A stretch of DNA of 64,000 bases from Pseudomonas alliivorans. Lineage in GTDB: Bacteria; Pseudomonadota; Gammaproteobacteria; Pseudomonadales; Pseudomonadaceae. Where the stretch lies: positions 1 through 64,000 of the forward strand of contig NZ_JAFFZW010000012.1 of assembly GCF_017826695.1 (NCBI RefSeq), written 5' to 3'. The notes below the pieces were generated by a model. It saw nothing but the letters and a program-made list of their open reading frames with translations, was not told the DNA's origin and ran no database searches. How positions within the stretch are numbered: the first letter of the stretch is position 1; each line of letters begins with the position of its first letter. Position numbers and translations under genes: made by a program. Of the stretch, positions 20,374-30,409 are shown in pieces.

Positions 20374-20491
20374 GTGGCACCGGGTTCATCACATCGAATC
20401 CATTAGGACAGCGCTCGATATGTCTTAGTGCCACTATCAGTGGCTTGAGGTGCAGATAAATGAAAATAAATGTGCATACAGTGATTCACCA

Positions 20492-20517
20492 AGCTGACGT
20501 CATGCTCAACGTCAGCT
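20492..20517. terminator. Stem-loop downstream of chemoreceptor 3
   Basis: AGCTGACGT (20492-20500) pairs perfectly with ACGTCAGCT (20509-20517) around an 8-base loop, 33 bp after the stop at 20550. There is no clear T run on the minus strand. Confidence 0.5.
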
Positions 20518-20549
20518 CAGGCTCGTGCGTTACGTGACAGCATAAACCA

Positions 20550-22196
20550 TCAGGCGCCGCCCACTTTGAAAATGGCAACCTTTTGTGCAAGTCGATCTGC
20601 CAACTGTTCCAGCTCCTTGCTGGCGGACGCGACCTGCAGCGATCCACTGGCGGACTTGATGGTGGAATCGTGAATGCGGCTGACGTTGACTGCGACGTTT
20701 TCGGCCACAGCACTCTGCTGGACAGCAGCGCTGGCGATCTGGGCGTTCATGTGATTGATTGCGCCCACTTCCTGACTGATTCTGGTCAGTACGCTCTGGG
20801 CAGTGCGGGTCTGAGAGACCGTCTGGGTCACCCGCTCACAGCAGTCACGCATGGTTTGTGCGGCGGCTTGGGTTCCGCCCTGCAAGCGACTGATCATCTC
20901 GCGGATTTCCTGAGTCGACTGCTGGGTGCGAGTCGCCAGGGAGCGCACTTCATCGGCCACGACCGCAAAGCCTCTTCCATGCTCTCCGGCGCGGGCGGCC
21001 TCAATGGCGGCGTTCAAGGCCAGCAGGTTGGTTTGCGAAGCGATGGAGTTGATTACCTCGATGACCGTCTCGATCTGCTCGCTGTCTTTGGAAACCTGCT
21101 CGACCGTTGTGGTGGTTTGACCCAGCGTCACCGCCAGCTCTTCGATCGCCTGAGTGGTACCCGCAACCAGGCGGTTACCGCTCTCGACCTCATTGTCGGC
21201 TTCACGGGTCGCGTTTGCCGCTCTGGAGGCATAGTCAGACACCTCGGTGACCGACGCCGCCATTTGTTTGATCGCCGTCGCAACCTGCTCGGCCTCACGG
21301 GTCTGAAGGCTGATGTGGTCGTTGTTGCGCGTGGAGGTCGCCGAGAGCTGGCTGGAGGAATGATTCACCTCCTGTGCCGCCTTGCGAACCTGAGTGATGG
21401 TGTCGGCCAATCGATCAAGCGCGGTTTTCAGGACACCCATCACACTGTCGGGGTAATCAGTGACGATGGTCTGTTGCAGGTCGCCCGCAGCCAGCCGCCG
21501 GATCGCTTCGGCCACCTCGACAGGTTCTGCGCCCAGAGTGGATTTCACGAAGCGAATGATGACGGTCGCCATGATGATGCTCAGCAACAAGGCCGCACCG
21601 GTTGCCAGCAGCATCAGACCGGAAAACCGGCTGGCGGTGGTCTGCACTTCATTGAGCTGAACCTTGATCGTGGCTTCCTCGTAATCAATCAGCGCGTTGA
21701 TGCGCTTCAACCATTCGCTGTAGTCGCCAGAGGCACGACTCAGCAACAACGCCTGAGCGCCCGCAATGTCGCCAGCCCGGCGCAAGTCGACAACCGCTTT
21801 GCTGGACGCAAGGGTCTTCACTTCGATTTCCTTGATGGCGCGCAGCAATTCCTTCTCGTCATGTGTCACCCCGGCCTGGCCGATCAACTGGTCCATGGGC
21901 TGTGCGGAGTCGGTATAGGCCTGCTCCAGGCTCGCCACCTCGGCCAGGTGAAACGCAAGATCGCGGTCGTTGTTCACCAGCACCGCATCGCGCACGGCAA
22001 TGGCGCGGTTATGGACACTGCCCCGAAAATTGATGGCGTAACGCTGAATCTTTGCCGCGTTGTCACTGACGTCTTGCAGAGTGGAATCGATGACGCCCAC
22101 ACGCTGCATGCCGACGGCGGTGATCAAAACGAGCAACGACACGATAGCGGCAAAGCCGAGACCGATACGGGTAGCGAGGCGGACGGGTGTTTTCAT
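20550..22196 (-). CDS. Methyl-accepting chemotaxis protein 3
   Basis: The 548-residue chemoreceptor begins at ATG 22196 ([20 protein letters not shown]). TM1 is [20 protein letters not shown]. The ligand region is of the four-helix-bundle family. TM2 is [24 protein letters not shown], followed by HAMP and the signalling hairpin with [19 protein letters not shown]. The frame opens at 22250, but [13 protein letters not shown] is an unlikely leader. There is no C-terminal pentapeptide and no neighbouring che genes. Confidence 0.9.
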   Translation of the reverse strand: MKTPVRLATRIGLGFAAIVSLLVLITAVGMQRVGVIDSTLQDVSDNAAKIQRYAINFRGSVHNRAIAVRDAVLVNNDRDLAFHLAEVASLEQAYTDSAQPMDQLIGQAGVTHDEKELLRAIKEIEVKTLASSKAVVDLRRAGDIAGAQALLLSRASGDYSEWLKRINALIDYEEATIKVQLNEVQTTASRFSGLMLLATGAALLLSIIMATVIIRFVKSTLGAEPVEVAEAIRRLAAGDLQQTIVTDYPDSVMGVLKTALDRLADTITQVRKAAQEVNHSSSQLSATSTRNNDHISLQTREAEQVATAIKQMAASVTEVSDYASRAANATREADNEVESGNRLVAGTTQAIEELAVTLGQTTTTVEQVSKDSEQIETVIEVINSIASQTNLLALNAAIEAARAGEHGRGFAVVADEVRSLATRTQQSTQEIREMISRLQGGTQAAAQTMRDCCERVTQTVSQTRTAQSVLTRISQEVGAINHMNAQIASAAVQQSAVAENVAVNVSRIHDSTIKSASGSLQVASASKELEQLADRLAQKVAIFKVGGA

Positions 22197-22445
22197 AGTC
22201 TGGGCTCGGATTTTCGGGAGGTTCAAGTGGTGATGGCGATGGGGCATCACTTGAGAGTTGCGACGATACGTGAGGGGAGGAGGGAGGACTATTAAGAATA
22301 TGTAACCTGATCGTTAGCTTTTAGCTATTGAACGTTTTTTGTCGATAGTCGAGCGAGCGATGTTTATCAGAATTCAGATCGTGATCGGGTTGGCGTAATA
22401 AGTGAATAAGCGGGGGACCAGTAGGGCGTCAAGGACGCCCAAAAA

Positions 22446-22472
22446 CAAAAAAGCCCGCACGAGGCGGGCTTC
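22446..22472 (-). terminator. Terminator of tRNA-Met
   Basis: On the minus strand AAGCCCGC and GCGGGCTT form the stem, followed by TTTT, 11 bp beyond the CCA end of the tRNA gene. Confidence 0.88.
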
Positions 22473-22482
22473 TTGTTGAACT

Positions 22483-22559
22483 TGGTGGCTACACAGGGAC
22501 TTGAACCCCGGACCCCAGCATTATGAATGCTATGCTCTAACCAACTGAGCTATGTAGCC
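22483..22559 (-). tRNA. tRNA-Met (CAT), elongator type
   Basis: This is a 77-nt cloverleaf beginning GGCTACATAGCTCAGTTGG and ending with an encoded CCA. The anticodon loop reads TTCATAA, so the anticodon is CAT. The first acceptor base pairs with its partner, as in elongator rather than initiator tRNA. A terminator follows. Confidence 0.95.
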
Positions 22560-22861
22560 AAGTGGCGCGCATTATTCGCGCAGAACGGATATGTGTCAAG
22601 CGTCTGTGTGAAAAATAATTGCGTACGATCAACCGGTTAGGTCTCGCGTCTGAGCTCCTGCCTCCTCAAGGTGCGTCGGTCAGTGCTCCTTGACCCGATA
22701 ACGTGCCGTGTCCCTCGTCCCCCTCCGTTACCTCCAGTGACGCTTGCGAATCAATGTTTCCGGCGCTTTTTCAGGTTTATGCCTGGCCTGCCGATGCAGT
22801 GGGCAATCAAATGTTCATTATCGCGATGCTAAATGATGGCTGGCGGCCGGGTCCGCAGAGG

Positions 22862-22895
22862 GTCGATAAGAAAAGGCATGCGTTTTCTTATCGAC
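22862..22895. repeat. 34-bp near-perfect palindrome
   Basis: Arms GTCGATAAGAAAA (22862-22874) and TTTTCTTATCGAC (22883-22895) are perfect 13-bp inverted copies around GGCATGCG, whose GCATGC core is itself palindromic; only the G/G pair breaks the symmetry. Confidence 0.85.
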
Positions 22896-22993
22896 TGTCT
22901 GGCATTGCGATTCGCGGTCTGGAACTTGCTTGGGATTTCTCAAAACGACGTCCAGGTCGCGTTTTGTAAAAAACAGACCGGTGACCACGCTTT

Positions 22994-23022
22994 TTGACAC
23001 GAAGAGAAGCGACGCGTATCGC
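22994..23022 (+). promoter_or_regulatory. Possible sigma-70 promoter of chemoreceptor 4
   Basis: There is a perfect TTGACA (22994-22999), then 17 bp, then TATCGC (23017-23022), a poor -10. It is about 100 bp before the start codon. Confidence 0.3.
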
Positions 23023-23122
23023 CATAAAATCAATAACATGGCATTTTGCTTTCAGTGCTTTTTAAAAGAAGAACCGCGCCGGAATGTTCCAGGCGGCGGG
23101 AGTTCACGGGGAGTCGCAGGAC

Positions 23123-25180
23123 ATGAACAGTCTTTTGTCGCCGGGTATGCGCCTGATGGGGCATTTCGGTTTTGCTCGCAAGTTTCAGGTCTTGTTTCTG
23201 TTGTTCATGTTGCCGCTGGTGGGCAGCGTGTGGGTGATTGCGAGCGACTATAGAAACAAGCTGGCGGTGATCTCGGGTGAGCAGTCTGGCGTACGGCAGT
23301 TGTTGGCACTCGACGATTTGAACATCGAACTGGCAGCCCAGCGTGATCACGCGGCGCGCTGGAAGGCGGCCGACATCCTCAAGGAACCGACACCGGAAGC
23401 GAAAGCCGCGATGGCCAATGTCGATGCGGGCAATCCTCGCATCGCCAAGGCGCTGGAAAACCTCAATGCGGCCCTGATCAAGGAAAGCGCGCCTGCCGAC
23501 ACGATGGACCGGTACAAAGCGCTTCAGGCCTCGGTGTCGGGCATGGATACGGCATCATTGCGCACCGTGGGCTGGTGGCCGGACGGTTACGACCGCTTCA
23601 CTGCCGCCTTGAATAATGTGCAGGCCTTGCGCGAGCAGATCGCGATGGACAGCGGTTTGATTCTCGACCCGTGGCTCGAGACCTACATGCTGATGCAACT
23701 TTCTACGCAGCAGGTGCCCGACCTCATCGAGCGTATCGGTCGCATGTCCAGTATCGGCCAGACCTCGGTCGCGTCAGGCCAGTTCAGTCTGCAAAGCCGG
23801 CTGCAAATGCGTGACCTGCGCAGCCGTATCGATGATGCCAGGGATCAGATGCACAAGGCAGGCGGCTTGCTGATGTCCAAGCTGCCGGCGCAGATGCAGC
23901 CTTGGGCCGATAAATACGCAGCGGTCACGCAGATGCTCAACGCCGAGCTGAAAGTGCTCGACGAGGGAGTGTTCGGCGGCAGCATCAAGCTCAAGCCGCA
24001 GGAGTTCGAGCGCAGCATCGATACATTGACCAAGGGCGTAGCGGACTTCAGAACCCAGTCGCTGAACGCACTGTACTATCGGCTGGATTACTACCACGAC
24101 TCCTCCAACATGGAGTTCATCCCGATGGCAGTGGTGTTCGGCGTACTGATGCTGCTGGCCATGTACCTGTTCGCCTGTCTGCAGGCCTCGATCCGCCATA
24201 GCGCCAGCGGCATCACCACGCTGGCCGAGTCGCTGCGTGACGGCAACCTGTGTGTCGAAGTGGCGGTTGAGGGCCGCGATGAGCTGGCGGCCATCAGCCG
24301 TGCCTTGAACGTCGCGGTCGTACAGCTACGCGCCAGCCTGCTGGGCGTCAATCAGGAAACCGTGCGCGTCGGTGATGCGGTACTGACACTCAATGCCCAG
24401 TCCAGCGGAACGCTCACCGAGGTTGAAGACCAGCAACAGCAGATCAGTCAGATCGCCGCCGCTGCGACCGAACTGGCCGCGACCTCCCAGGGCGTCGCCA
24501 GAAGCTGCGAACAGGCATCGGCCAGCGCGCGACATACACGCCAGATAGCCGAGCAAAGCAGCCAGGACAGTCAACGCACCACCGACAGTATCCAACAGCT
24601 CAACCAACGCCTGACCGACACCGCCGCTGCGCTGGGGCGCGTCAGCGAGCAGGGCCAGCAGATTCAATCGGTTGTTGACGCCATTCGTGGCATCGCCGAA
24701 CAAACCAACCTGCTGGCGCTCAACGCGGCCATCGAGGCTGCGCGAGCGGGAGAACAGGGCCGTGGTTTCGCCGTGGTCGCCGATGAAGTACGCAGTCTCT
24801 CGCAACGCACCCAGGCGTCGACTGCGCAGATTGCCGGCACCGTAGACAGCCTGCGCTCCACCGTGACCCAGGCCGTCGACCTGATGGAAGCCGCCTGCGG
24901 CCAGGCCGTCAACGATGCCCGCTCCGTAACGGGGCTCGGCGAACGGCTCGGCGAGATCGCCACGGCGGTGCAGGGCGTGACTGACACGCTGGTGCAGATA
25001 TCCACCGCTGTTGAAGAGCAGGCGTCCACGGCAGACGAGGTCAGCAGCAATATTCAACAGGTCGATCAGGCTGCGGGTCGCTTGCTTGAAGGTGCACGAG
25101 CGGTGAACAGGGCAGCGGATACGCTGAGCCAGGGGAGCCAGGCGCTGAGTGGGAATACGGCGCGGTTTCGGTTGGGGTGA
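23123..25180 (+). CDS. Methyl-accepting chemotaxis protein 4 (large sensor domain)
   Basis: The 685-residue chemoreceptor has a longer ligand region than the other three in the window. The ATG at 23123 (MNSLLSPGMRLMGHFGFARK) has a CAGGA ribosome-binding site and is preferred over the frame start at 23084. TM1 is VLFLLFMLPLVGSVWVIA. A periplasmic all-helical domain of about 300 residues follows. TM2 is MAVVFGVLMLLAMYLFACL, then HAMP and the signalling domain with [19 protein letters not shown]. It lacks the C-terminal pentapeptide. The ligand is unknown. Confidence 0.9.
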   Translation: MNSLLSPGMRLMGHFGFARKFQVLFLLFMLPLVGSVWVIASDYRNKLAVISGEQSGVRQLLALDDLNIELAAQRDHAARWKAADILKEPTPEAKAAMANVDAGNPRIAKALENLNAALIKESAPADTMDRYKALQASVSGMDTASLRTVGWWPDGYDRFTAALNNVQALREQIAMDSGLILDPWLETYMLMQLSTQQVPDLIERIGRMSSIGQTSVASGQFSLQSRLQMRDLRSRIDDARDQMHKAGGLLMSKLPAQMQPWADKYAAVTQMLNAELKVLDEGVFGGSIKLKPQEFERSIDTLTKGVADFRTQSLNALYYRLDYYHDSSNMEFIPMAVVFGVLMLLAMYLFACLQASIRHSASGITTLAESLRDGNLCVEVAVEGRDELAAISRALNVAVVQLRASLLGVNQETVRVGDAVLTLNAQSSGTLTEVEDQQQQISQIAAAATELAATSQGVARSCEQASASARHTRQIAEQSSQDSQRTTDSIQQLNQRLTDTAAALGRVSEQGQQIQSVVDAIRGIAEQTNLLALNAAIEAARAGEQGRGFAVVADEVRSLSQRTQASTAQIAGTVDSLRSTVTQAVDLMEAACGQAVNDARSVTGLGERLGEIATAVQGVTDTLVQISTAVEEQASTADEVSSNIQQVDQAAGRLLEGARAVNRAADTLSQGSQALSGNTARFRLG

Positions 25181-25404
25181 GTGCGCAGGTTCGCATGTGA
25201 TAGCTGTACTGGCGCGCCGGGGCAAGACAGTCGGCCCGGTTCTTCTATATGCGTCGTTCCTTGAAAGCATGACACGAGCATGAAACTTCGATCAGCGGTG
25301 ACGATGGGCGTAATCTATTGGCTGACGGAAGTCCGGGCAAAGCGTAAAATTCCGGGCTTTTGCAAGTGAAGATTTTCTTGAGAACCCAGTTTACCGAGAA
25401 AGAC

Positions 25405-26382
25405 ATGATCAGAAACGCGACTCAGGTTGAGGCACAGCCCCTTGAACAGGGTGCCGTTTGTCAGCCACACGTTGCGATACTGATGTGCACCTACAATGGT
25501 GGCGCCTATCTCAAGGGGCAGTTGGACTCATTCAATGGGCAGACCCTTCAGGACTGGACGCTTTACGTATCTGACGATGCGTCCACAGACGAAACGCGAA
25601 GCATATTGAGCGAATACCAGCGACGCTGGGGGGCTGATCGCCTGATCGTGTTCGACGGACCGTGCAAGGGCTTTGCAGAAAACTTCATCTCGCTGGTTCG
25701 CCGCCCGGAGCTCAAAGCCGACTACTTCGCTTTCAGCGATCAGGACGACGTCTGGTTCAAGGATAAGCTGGCACGCAGCGTCAGCCGTCTCGAGCTGCTA
25801 GGCAGGAAAAACCCAGCGCTGTATTGCTCAACGACCCGATTGGTCGATGCAGACAGAAATGTGATCGGTGTATCCAAACTATTCACCAGGCCTCCATCGT
25901 TTCAAAACGCGTTGGTTCAGAGTATTGCAGGCGCCAATACGATGCTGATCAACGGTGCTGCGCGGCAGTTACTGCTGCAACTGCCGGATCGGGCTCCTTT
26001 GATTGCCCATGACTGGCTGTCCTATCTATTGGTCACTGGGTGCGGCGGCAAAGTCATTTACGATGCTGAGCCGACGCTGGAATATCGTCAGCACAGCGGC
26101 AACCTTATCGGCGCCAACGCAAGCTCCCGGGATCGTTTAATCCGCCTGCGCAAGATGTTGTCCGGGCGCTTCGTCAAATGGAATGATGCCAACATCGTCA
26201 TTCTCAAAAAAATGGAGCCATTGTTGACGGAGGAAAGCCGGGAGGTGCTTGCCTGTTTCGATCACGGCCGCAAACAGCGCTTTTTCAAACGCATGCGCAT
26301 GCTTCGAAAGTCCGGTATCTATCGGCAGACCGTGCAGGGCAACTTGAGTCTCATTCTGGCGTCCTGCCTGGGAAAGGTTTGA
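25405..26382 (+). CDS. Family 2 glycosyltransferase (rhamnosyltransferase-like)
   Basis: The 325-residue protein is a soluble GT-A glycosyltransferase. The nucleotide-binding N-terminus reads VAILMCTYNGGAYLKGQLDS. Acidic motifs are SDDAST and FSDQDDVW, the latter a typical DxD-region signature of rhamnosyltransferase-type GT2 enzymes. It is related in layout to the enzyme at 41070-41990. It flanks the O-antigen locus but faces the opposite way, so it is likely an added backbone or branch transferase. I chose ATG 25405 (MIRNATQVEAQP) with GAGAAAG upstream; a TTG at 25360 would add 15 residues. Confidence 0.83.
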   Translation: MIRNATQVEAQPLEQGAVCQPHVAILMCTYNGGAYLKGQLDSFNGQTLQDWTLYVSDDASTDETRSILSEYQRRWGADRLIVFDGPCKGFAENFISLVRRPELKADYFAFSDQDDVWFKDKLARSVSRLELLGRKNPALYCSTTRLVDADRNVIGVSKLFTRPPSFQNALVQSIAGANTMLINGAARQLLLQLPDRAPLIAHDWLSYLLVTGCGGKVIYDAEPTLEYRQHSGNLIGANASSRDRLIRLRKMLSGRFVKWNDANIVILKKMEPLLTEESREVLACFDHGRKQRFFKRMRMLRKSGIYRQTVQGNLSLILASCLGKV

Positions 26383-26414
26383 GCTCGCCTGCACCGTTGT
26401 TCTCGTGATTGTTG

Positions 26415-26441
26415 ACGAGGTTGTACAGTGTACGACCCCGT
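26415..26441. terminator. Hairpin between convergent genes
   Basis: The inverted repeat around 26415-26427 and 26429-26441 pairs in 11 of 13 positions, with two wobbles, followed by TTCGT. It separates the glycosyltransferase at 25405 from the end of the O-antigen operon at 26460. Confidence 0.45.
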
Positions 26442-26459
26442 TTCGTCTGGTTACTTTGT

Positions 26460-28025
26460 CTAGTCCGCTCCCGGCGCTCTGTAGATCTGGTAAGCAGGGT
26501 TGGGTGAGTTCGGGACTGCTATAAAGTGAGAGCGAATGTAATCATTGATCAACCGATGTGAGTTCGAAAATCTCAGTTCTTCCCGCCCGTCCATGGCCAT
26601 GTCGAAGATGAGCACGAAGCCTGGGTTGGACTTTTTGATCCGTTCAATTTCTGCTCGCTGAAAATCCTCACTGCGCGGGGACAGCGCGTAAATTTCCCAA
26701 AGTGGTGCGTGGCGTTCCAATAAAGGGTAAGCCCCGGGCCAGAAAGGCAATACCAGTACGGTTCTTCCATCCGGTGCATAGCTGTCGGTAAGGCTTCTCA
26801 AAAGATCCACCGCTTCGGCAGAGCTAGGGTCCATAGAGAGAGTTGAGCCGGAGACTGTGACCTCTTTCCATCCGTCCTGGGTCCGGGATAGTACGCCAGG
26901 TTGCCAGGCAGCAAGAATGAACAGGCTGGCTGAAGCTGTAAGAATGCCTAGCGCCATTTTTGACGCTTGCGATCTGACAGCCGCCAAAATAACGAAGATA
27001 CCGAGAAGTAACGGGTAGATACCTTGCGCCAGATGCCCCACATCCGGACGAGCGAAGGCAAAGTGAGCGTAAGGTAACGCAGCGCAGGCAACAGCCACTA
27101 CCTCCGGGCGCGCTGTGCGGTTGCAAAGCCGCTCTCTGAACACCCAGGCGAGCGCCCCCACGCCGAATACTAAAATCGCGATAAAACAGATGCCTATCAA
27201 AAACCATCTTGTTTCGATCACTACGCCGGCAGTACCGAAGCCTACTGTCCAAGGCCACGGTACAGGCAGGGGTAGATTGGTATTGCCCTGCTCTAGCATG
27301 AAAATAATCGTGTCCATGAAGGCGGCAAAGTAGCCCGGTATGATCAAGCACATTGCAAGTACTGGCAGATAACCTACCACCACACCGGCGATCCAAGTTG
27401 CGATGCCTTTCCAACGGTAGTCGGATTCCGGGGCTTTTATCGCGAGCCATCCCATGGCTGTGAAACTGGCGGCTGCAGCATAAACGCCATGGTTTCGGCC
27501 AAAAACCGCTGCGAGGCCCACAAGAACACCGAGTAAGAAATACCGTTTTGCCGAAGGCTTAAGCAGAAGGCAGGTGACCCCGGCAACAACGATCATTGAG
27601 ATAGACATATCAATGATCTTGTGGCGCGGATACATCCAGGCCATGAGTGTGACGGCCGCAACACACAGATAAATGATATGTCTGGCAGCGGTTTGCTTCA
27701 ACGCTATGGATATCGTCCACAGCCCGGCATAGATCCCCAAAAATTGAAACAATGTCAATGATGCACGCAGAGCAATTATGCCTGAATCGCCCCATAGTGA
27801 AAAAAAGCCTGCGGCCCAGTAGTACCGGCCAGGGTCATAAGCCATGAAATCTCGAATCGGAACTTCCCCAGCAGCGAGTTGCCTGGCACCGTACCAAAGA
27901 TACCCCTCGTCCCACAGGTTGAAACCGTCATGGCCTTGCCATAAAAAATTAGCGATAACGAACAAGGCCGATATGACCAAAAGCACGAAGCTGTTAACCA
28001 TTCGGTCTTTTTTAACATCATTCAT
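26460..28025 (-). CDS. GT-C-like polytopic membrane glycosyltransferase
   Basis: This 521-residue inner-membrane protein has about ten helices and is probably a polyprenyl-phosphate-sugar-dependent (GT-C, GT39/ArnT-like) transferase. The first periplasmic loop carries acidic residues in the right place for catalysis (NLWDEGYLWYGARQLAAGEV, then DFMAYDPGRYYW). A soluble C-terminal domain follows the last helix near residue 370. It is the last gene of the O-antigen operon, 91 bp after gtrA-like, and fits the serotype-specific transferase of a Gtr-type system. No close family is recognised by name. The start ATG 28025 has GGAAC upstream. Confidence 0.7.
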   Translation of the reverse strand: MNDVKKDRMVNSFVLLVISALFVIANFLWQGHDGFNLWDEGYLWYGARQLAAGEVPIRDFMAYDPGRYYWAAGFFSLWGDSGIIALRASLTLFQFLGIYAGLWTISIALKQTAARHIIYLCVAAVTLMAWMYPRHKIIDMSISMIVVAGVTCLLLKPSAKRYFLLGVLVGLAAVFGRNHGVYAAAASFTAMGWLAIKAPESDYRWKGIATWIAGVVVGYLPVLAMCLIIPGYFAAFMDTIIFMLEQGNTNLPLPVPWPWTVGFGTAGVVIETRWFLIGICFIAILVFGVGALAWVFRERLCNRTARPEVVAVACAALPYAHFAFARPDVGHLAQGIYPLLLGIFVILAAVRSQASKMALGILTASASLFILAAWQPGVLSRTQDGWKEVTVSGSTLSMDPSSAEAVDLLRSLTDSYAPDGRTVLVLPFWPGAYPLLERHAPLWEIYALSPRSEDFQRAEIERIKKSNPGFVLIFDMAMDGREELRFSNSHRLINDYIRSHFIAVPNSPNPAYQIYRAPGAD

Positions 28026-28116
28026 GGTGTGTTCCGCATCGTATCGTGATGGCACGCACTATGCCTCTTAACGAAGGCTGGAGATAGGCATGCAGGTTCA
28101 TGACCCTGACCGGGTG

Positions 28117-28518
28117 TCAGCGTGCTGTTTGCTTTGCAGCGAATGCCAGCTTTGACAGTAGAAAAGTCACTGGCAACGTGAGCGCAATGGCGACCAGTGG
28201 TGCTAGCCGGGCATCAAGTTCAAGCTTTTCGACCCAGCACCACAGAATAACCAGACTCAGACCGTACTGAATGAGGTAAATCAGCGGAAGCATGATGATG
28301 GAGCGCAGGCCTTGGTGGCTCTTGAATACAAAGAATCTATTCAGTACGTAAGCGAGCGCAATGCCTGTTAGATAGGAAATGGTGTAGCTGATGGCGTAAG
28401 GCAGGAACATCAACAAAACGAGATAAATCCCGTAGGTCAAGGCGGTATTGAAACCGCCTGACATCAGGAATCGCGCAAAGTCTTGCTTGAAGAATTTTGA
28501 GACAGCCTGATTCATCAT
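28117..28518 (-). CDS. GtrA-family membrane protein
   Basis: The 133-residue protein with four membrane helices matches GtrA (FARFLMSGGFNTALTYGIYL, then YVLNRFFVFKS near residue 65). GtrA proteins are thought to flip undecaprenyl-phosphate-linked sugars across the inner membrane for periplasmic decoration of O-antigen. It lies 4 bp after the wxcM-like gene and near a GtrB-like transferase, which supports that role. Confidence 0.87.
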   Translation of the reverse strand: MMNQAVSKFFKQDFARFLMSGGFNTALTYGIYLVLLMFLPYAISYTISYLTGIALAYVLNRFFVFKSHQGLRSIIMLPLIYLIQYGLSLVILWCWVEKLELDARLAPLVAIALTLPVTFLLSKLAFAAKQTAR

Positions 28519-28522
28519 CGGA

Positions 28523-29476
28523 TCACTGTTCAGTGTTTTCGATCAGTGATTTAAACTCTTCATAGTTACGTACGTAATCAGCTGCATCGTAATAATGAGA
28601 AGCGAACACCAACAACACCGCGTCCTGGGAATAACGGTATTGAATACCCCACGTCATGGGGGGCAGATGAATACCCTTGTTTGGCTTATCCAGAACGAAC
28701 TCTTCCCGGTTGACACCATCATCAGCGACTACATGAACCGAGCCCTTGACGGCTATCAGAAACTGGTGGCACTGACGGTGGGCATGCTCGCCTCGGGTTT
28801 CAGCTGTTGGTACGTCATAAACCAGAAAGTAGCGCTCGGACTTGAACGGAATCGAACGTTCAAATTCACCAGCAGACAAGCTGCCTCGAATGTCGGACAC
28901 CTCATTCATGGTGTGTAGAGTCACGTCCTTCACCGAGGTAGCGGCCACGCCGATAGCTGCTTTTTCTGCGCGTGTCTCACTACCGGCGTTGACCGGTTTG
29001 GCATCCACGTAACCGATGATCTTTGCCGGATTGCCCACCACTATGGCATTGGGCGGTACTGACCGGGTCACTACCGCACCCGCACCGACCATCGCATTGA
29101 TCCCGATTGTGATACCAGGAAGAATCGTGCAATTGGCCCCCAGCGACGCGCCCTTGCGAATGATGGTGCGAGCGAAACTTTGTGGATAGACTTTGCTGCG
29201 AGGGAACAGGTCATTGGTGAAGGTCGCGTTCGGGCCGATGAAAACATCGTCTTCTATAGTGATCCCGTCCCACACCTGCACGCCGCATTTCAACGTGACC
29301 CGATCACCGATGATGACATCGTTCTCGATGAACACGTTGTCGCATACGTTGCACTCACTCCCCAGTCGTGCGCCCGGCAGAATATGTGCGAAGGCCCATA
29401 CACGGGAGTCCTTGCCGATGTTTTCCGACTCGCACAGCGCGTGGCTATGAACGAAAAAATCCTTACCGCTGCTCAT
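28523..29476 (-). CDS. Bifunctional dTDP-sugar ketoisomerase/N-acetyltransferase (WxcM/FdtD-like)
   Basis: This 317-residue two-domain protein has a left-handed beta-helix acyltransferase at residues about 10-155 (hexapeptide repeats such as [17 protein letters not shown] and [14 protein letters not shown]). A cupin of the FdtA/QdtA/WxcM type at about 195-315 carries the HAH pair at 231-233. The cupin should turn dTDP-4-keto-6-deoxyglucose into the 3-keto isomer; the beta-helix should acetylate the 3-amino product. With the neighbouring aminotransferase this gives a dTDP-3-acetamido-3,6-dideoxyhexose. ATG 29476 has a GGAGAGACGA ribosome-binding site and overlaps gtrB-like by 14 bp. Confidence 0.88.
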   Translation of the reverse strand: MSSGKDFFVHSHALCESENIGKDSRVWAFAHILPGARLGSECNVCDNVFIENDVIIGDRVTLKCGVQVWDGITIEDDVFIGPNATFTNDLFPRSKVYPQSFARTIIRKGASLGANCTILPGITIGINAMVGAGAVVTRSVPPNAIVVGNPAKIIGYVDAKPVNAGSETRAEKAAIGVAATSVKDVTLHTMNEVSDIRGSLSAGEFERSIPFKSERYFLVYDVPTAETRGEHAHRQCHQFLIAVKGSVHVVADDGVNREEFVLDKPNKGIHLPPMTWGIQYRYSQDAVLLVFASHYYDAADYVRNYEEFKSLIENTEQ

Positions 29477-30407
29477 TCGTCTCTCCAAATCCCTCTATCC
29501 GCATAGGGATCGCCAAGGGTCTGTTCTTTGTATTTTCGTAAGTGCGCCACGCGTAAGAGCCGACGATTCCCAAGCCCATAAGGTTCAGACAGCCGAGGAA
29601 GGTAATTGCCAGCATGATCATCGCGTAGCCGGGTACTTCAATCATGCCTTCAAGCTTCGCGATAAGCGTGAAGATGCCAAAAATAGCTGCCAGTCCCGCG
29701 CCAAAGGCTCCGACCCGCGTCAGTATCCGGATCGGCATGTCCGTGAACGAAAACACGCTATCCATGAGGTAGTTGACCTTCTTGCGAAAGGTCCAGGCGG
29801 ACGTGCCATGCACGCGCTCCTGACGGGTGTAGGTCACCACTTCACGGCGATAGCCCATCCAGAAAATCTGCGCGATCAGCGAGCTGTGACGCTCCTCGAG
29901 GGTCAGAAGGGTATCTCTGAATGCCTTATTGCAGGCGAACATATCGACGCCACCCGGCGGAATCTCTGGGATGACGTAGCGCCTGTAGAAACCCCAAAAC
30001 AGTTTAGACGCGGTGCGTGTGGCCCAGGGATCCTGACGACCCTCTCGTACACCCACCACCACGTCGATATCACCACGGGTCAGAACCTGATTCATTTCAA
30101 GAACCAGCTCCGGCGGCTCCTGCAAATCCGCCGCCATCACGGCATAGCGGTCACCGGTGCCATGCTGCAGACCGGTACGAATGGCCATGAACGAACCAAA
30201 GTTTCTCGAAAGCAGAATCAGCTTTGAGGTGAAGGGCTGCGAGGGCAGCTGCGCTCGCAGAATCTCGTAACAGCGGTCAGGGCTACCGTCTACCACGAAC
30301 ACCACCTCGAGCGCATGCTCAAGCTGCACATCCAGCGCCGTCACAGCAGCAAGCAGGTCTGGAAGATTGCTCTCGTTGCGATAAACGGGAATGACCAACG
30401 TCAGCAA
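29463..30407 (-). CDS. GtrB/ArnC-like polyprenyl-phosphate glycosyltransferase
   Basis: The 314-residue protein has an N-terminal GT-A domain ([20 protein letters not shown], DxD-like [10 protein letters not shown] near residue 95) and two C-terminal membrane helices ([17 protein letters not shown] and [20 protein letters not shown]). This is the architecture of GtrB, ArnC and DPM1-type enzymes that load a sugar onto undecaprenyl phosphate on the cytoplasmic face. The partner flippase would be the GtrA-like protein two genes downstream. It is 2 bp after the aminotransferase gene. Confidence 0.88.
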   Translation of the reverse strand: MLTLVIPVYRNESNLPDLLAAVTALDVQLEHALEVVFVVDGSPDRCYEILRAQLPSQPFTSKLILLSRNFGSFMAIRTGLQHGTGDRYAVMAADLQEPPELVLEMNQVLTRGDIDVVVGVREGRQDPWATRTASKLFWGFYRRYVIPEIPPGGVDMFACNKAFRDTLLTLEERHSSLIAQIFWMGYRREVVTYTRQERVHGTSAWTFRKKVNYLMDSVFSFTDMPIRILTRVGAFGAGLAAIFGIFTLIAKLEGMIEVPGYAMIMLAITFLGCLNLMGLGIVGSYAWRTYENTKNRPLAIPMRIEGFGETNEQR

Positions 30408-30409
30408 AA

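Larger units (their letters stand above)
22560..23122. other. Non-coding gap with long palindrome
   Basis: This 563-bp stretch lies between tRNA-Met and chemoreceptor 4. No credible gene is present; the short open frames on both strands are reciprocal shadows of the palindrome at 22862-22895. A second imperfect inverted repeat (AAAACGAC against GTCGCGTTTT) lies near 22943-22967, and a TTGACA at 22994-22999 may belong to the chemoreceptor 4 promoter. Confidence 0.6.

Noticed and set aside
20583-22295. 570-codon open frame on the plus strand
   Set aside because: It is antisense to chemoreceptor 3 over its whole length. The sense strand has clear MCP motifs; the antisense protein has none, and long antisense frames are expected in GC-rich DNA.
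22703-22969. Short plus-strand frame (88 codons), with a counterpart on the minus strand
   Set aside because: Both frames run through the palindrome and share a peptide segment only because of its symmetry. No ribosome-binding site or family match.
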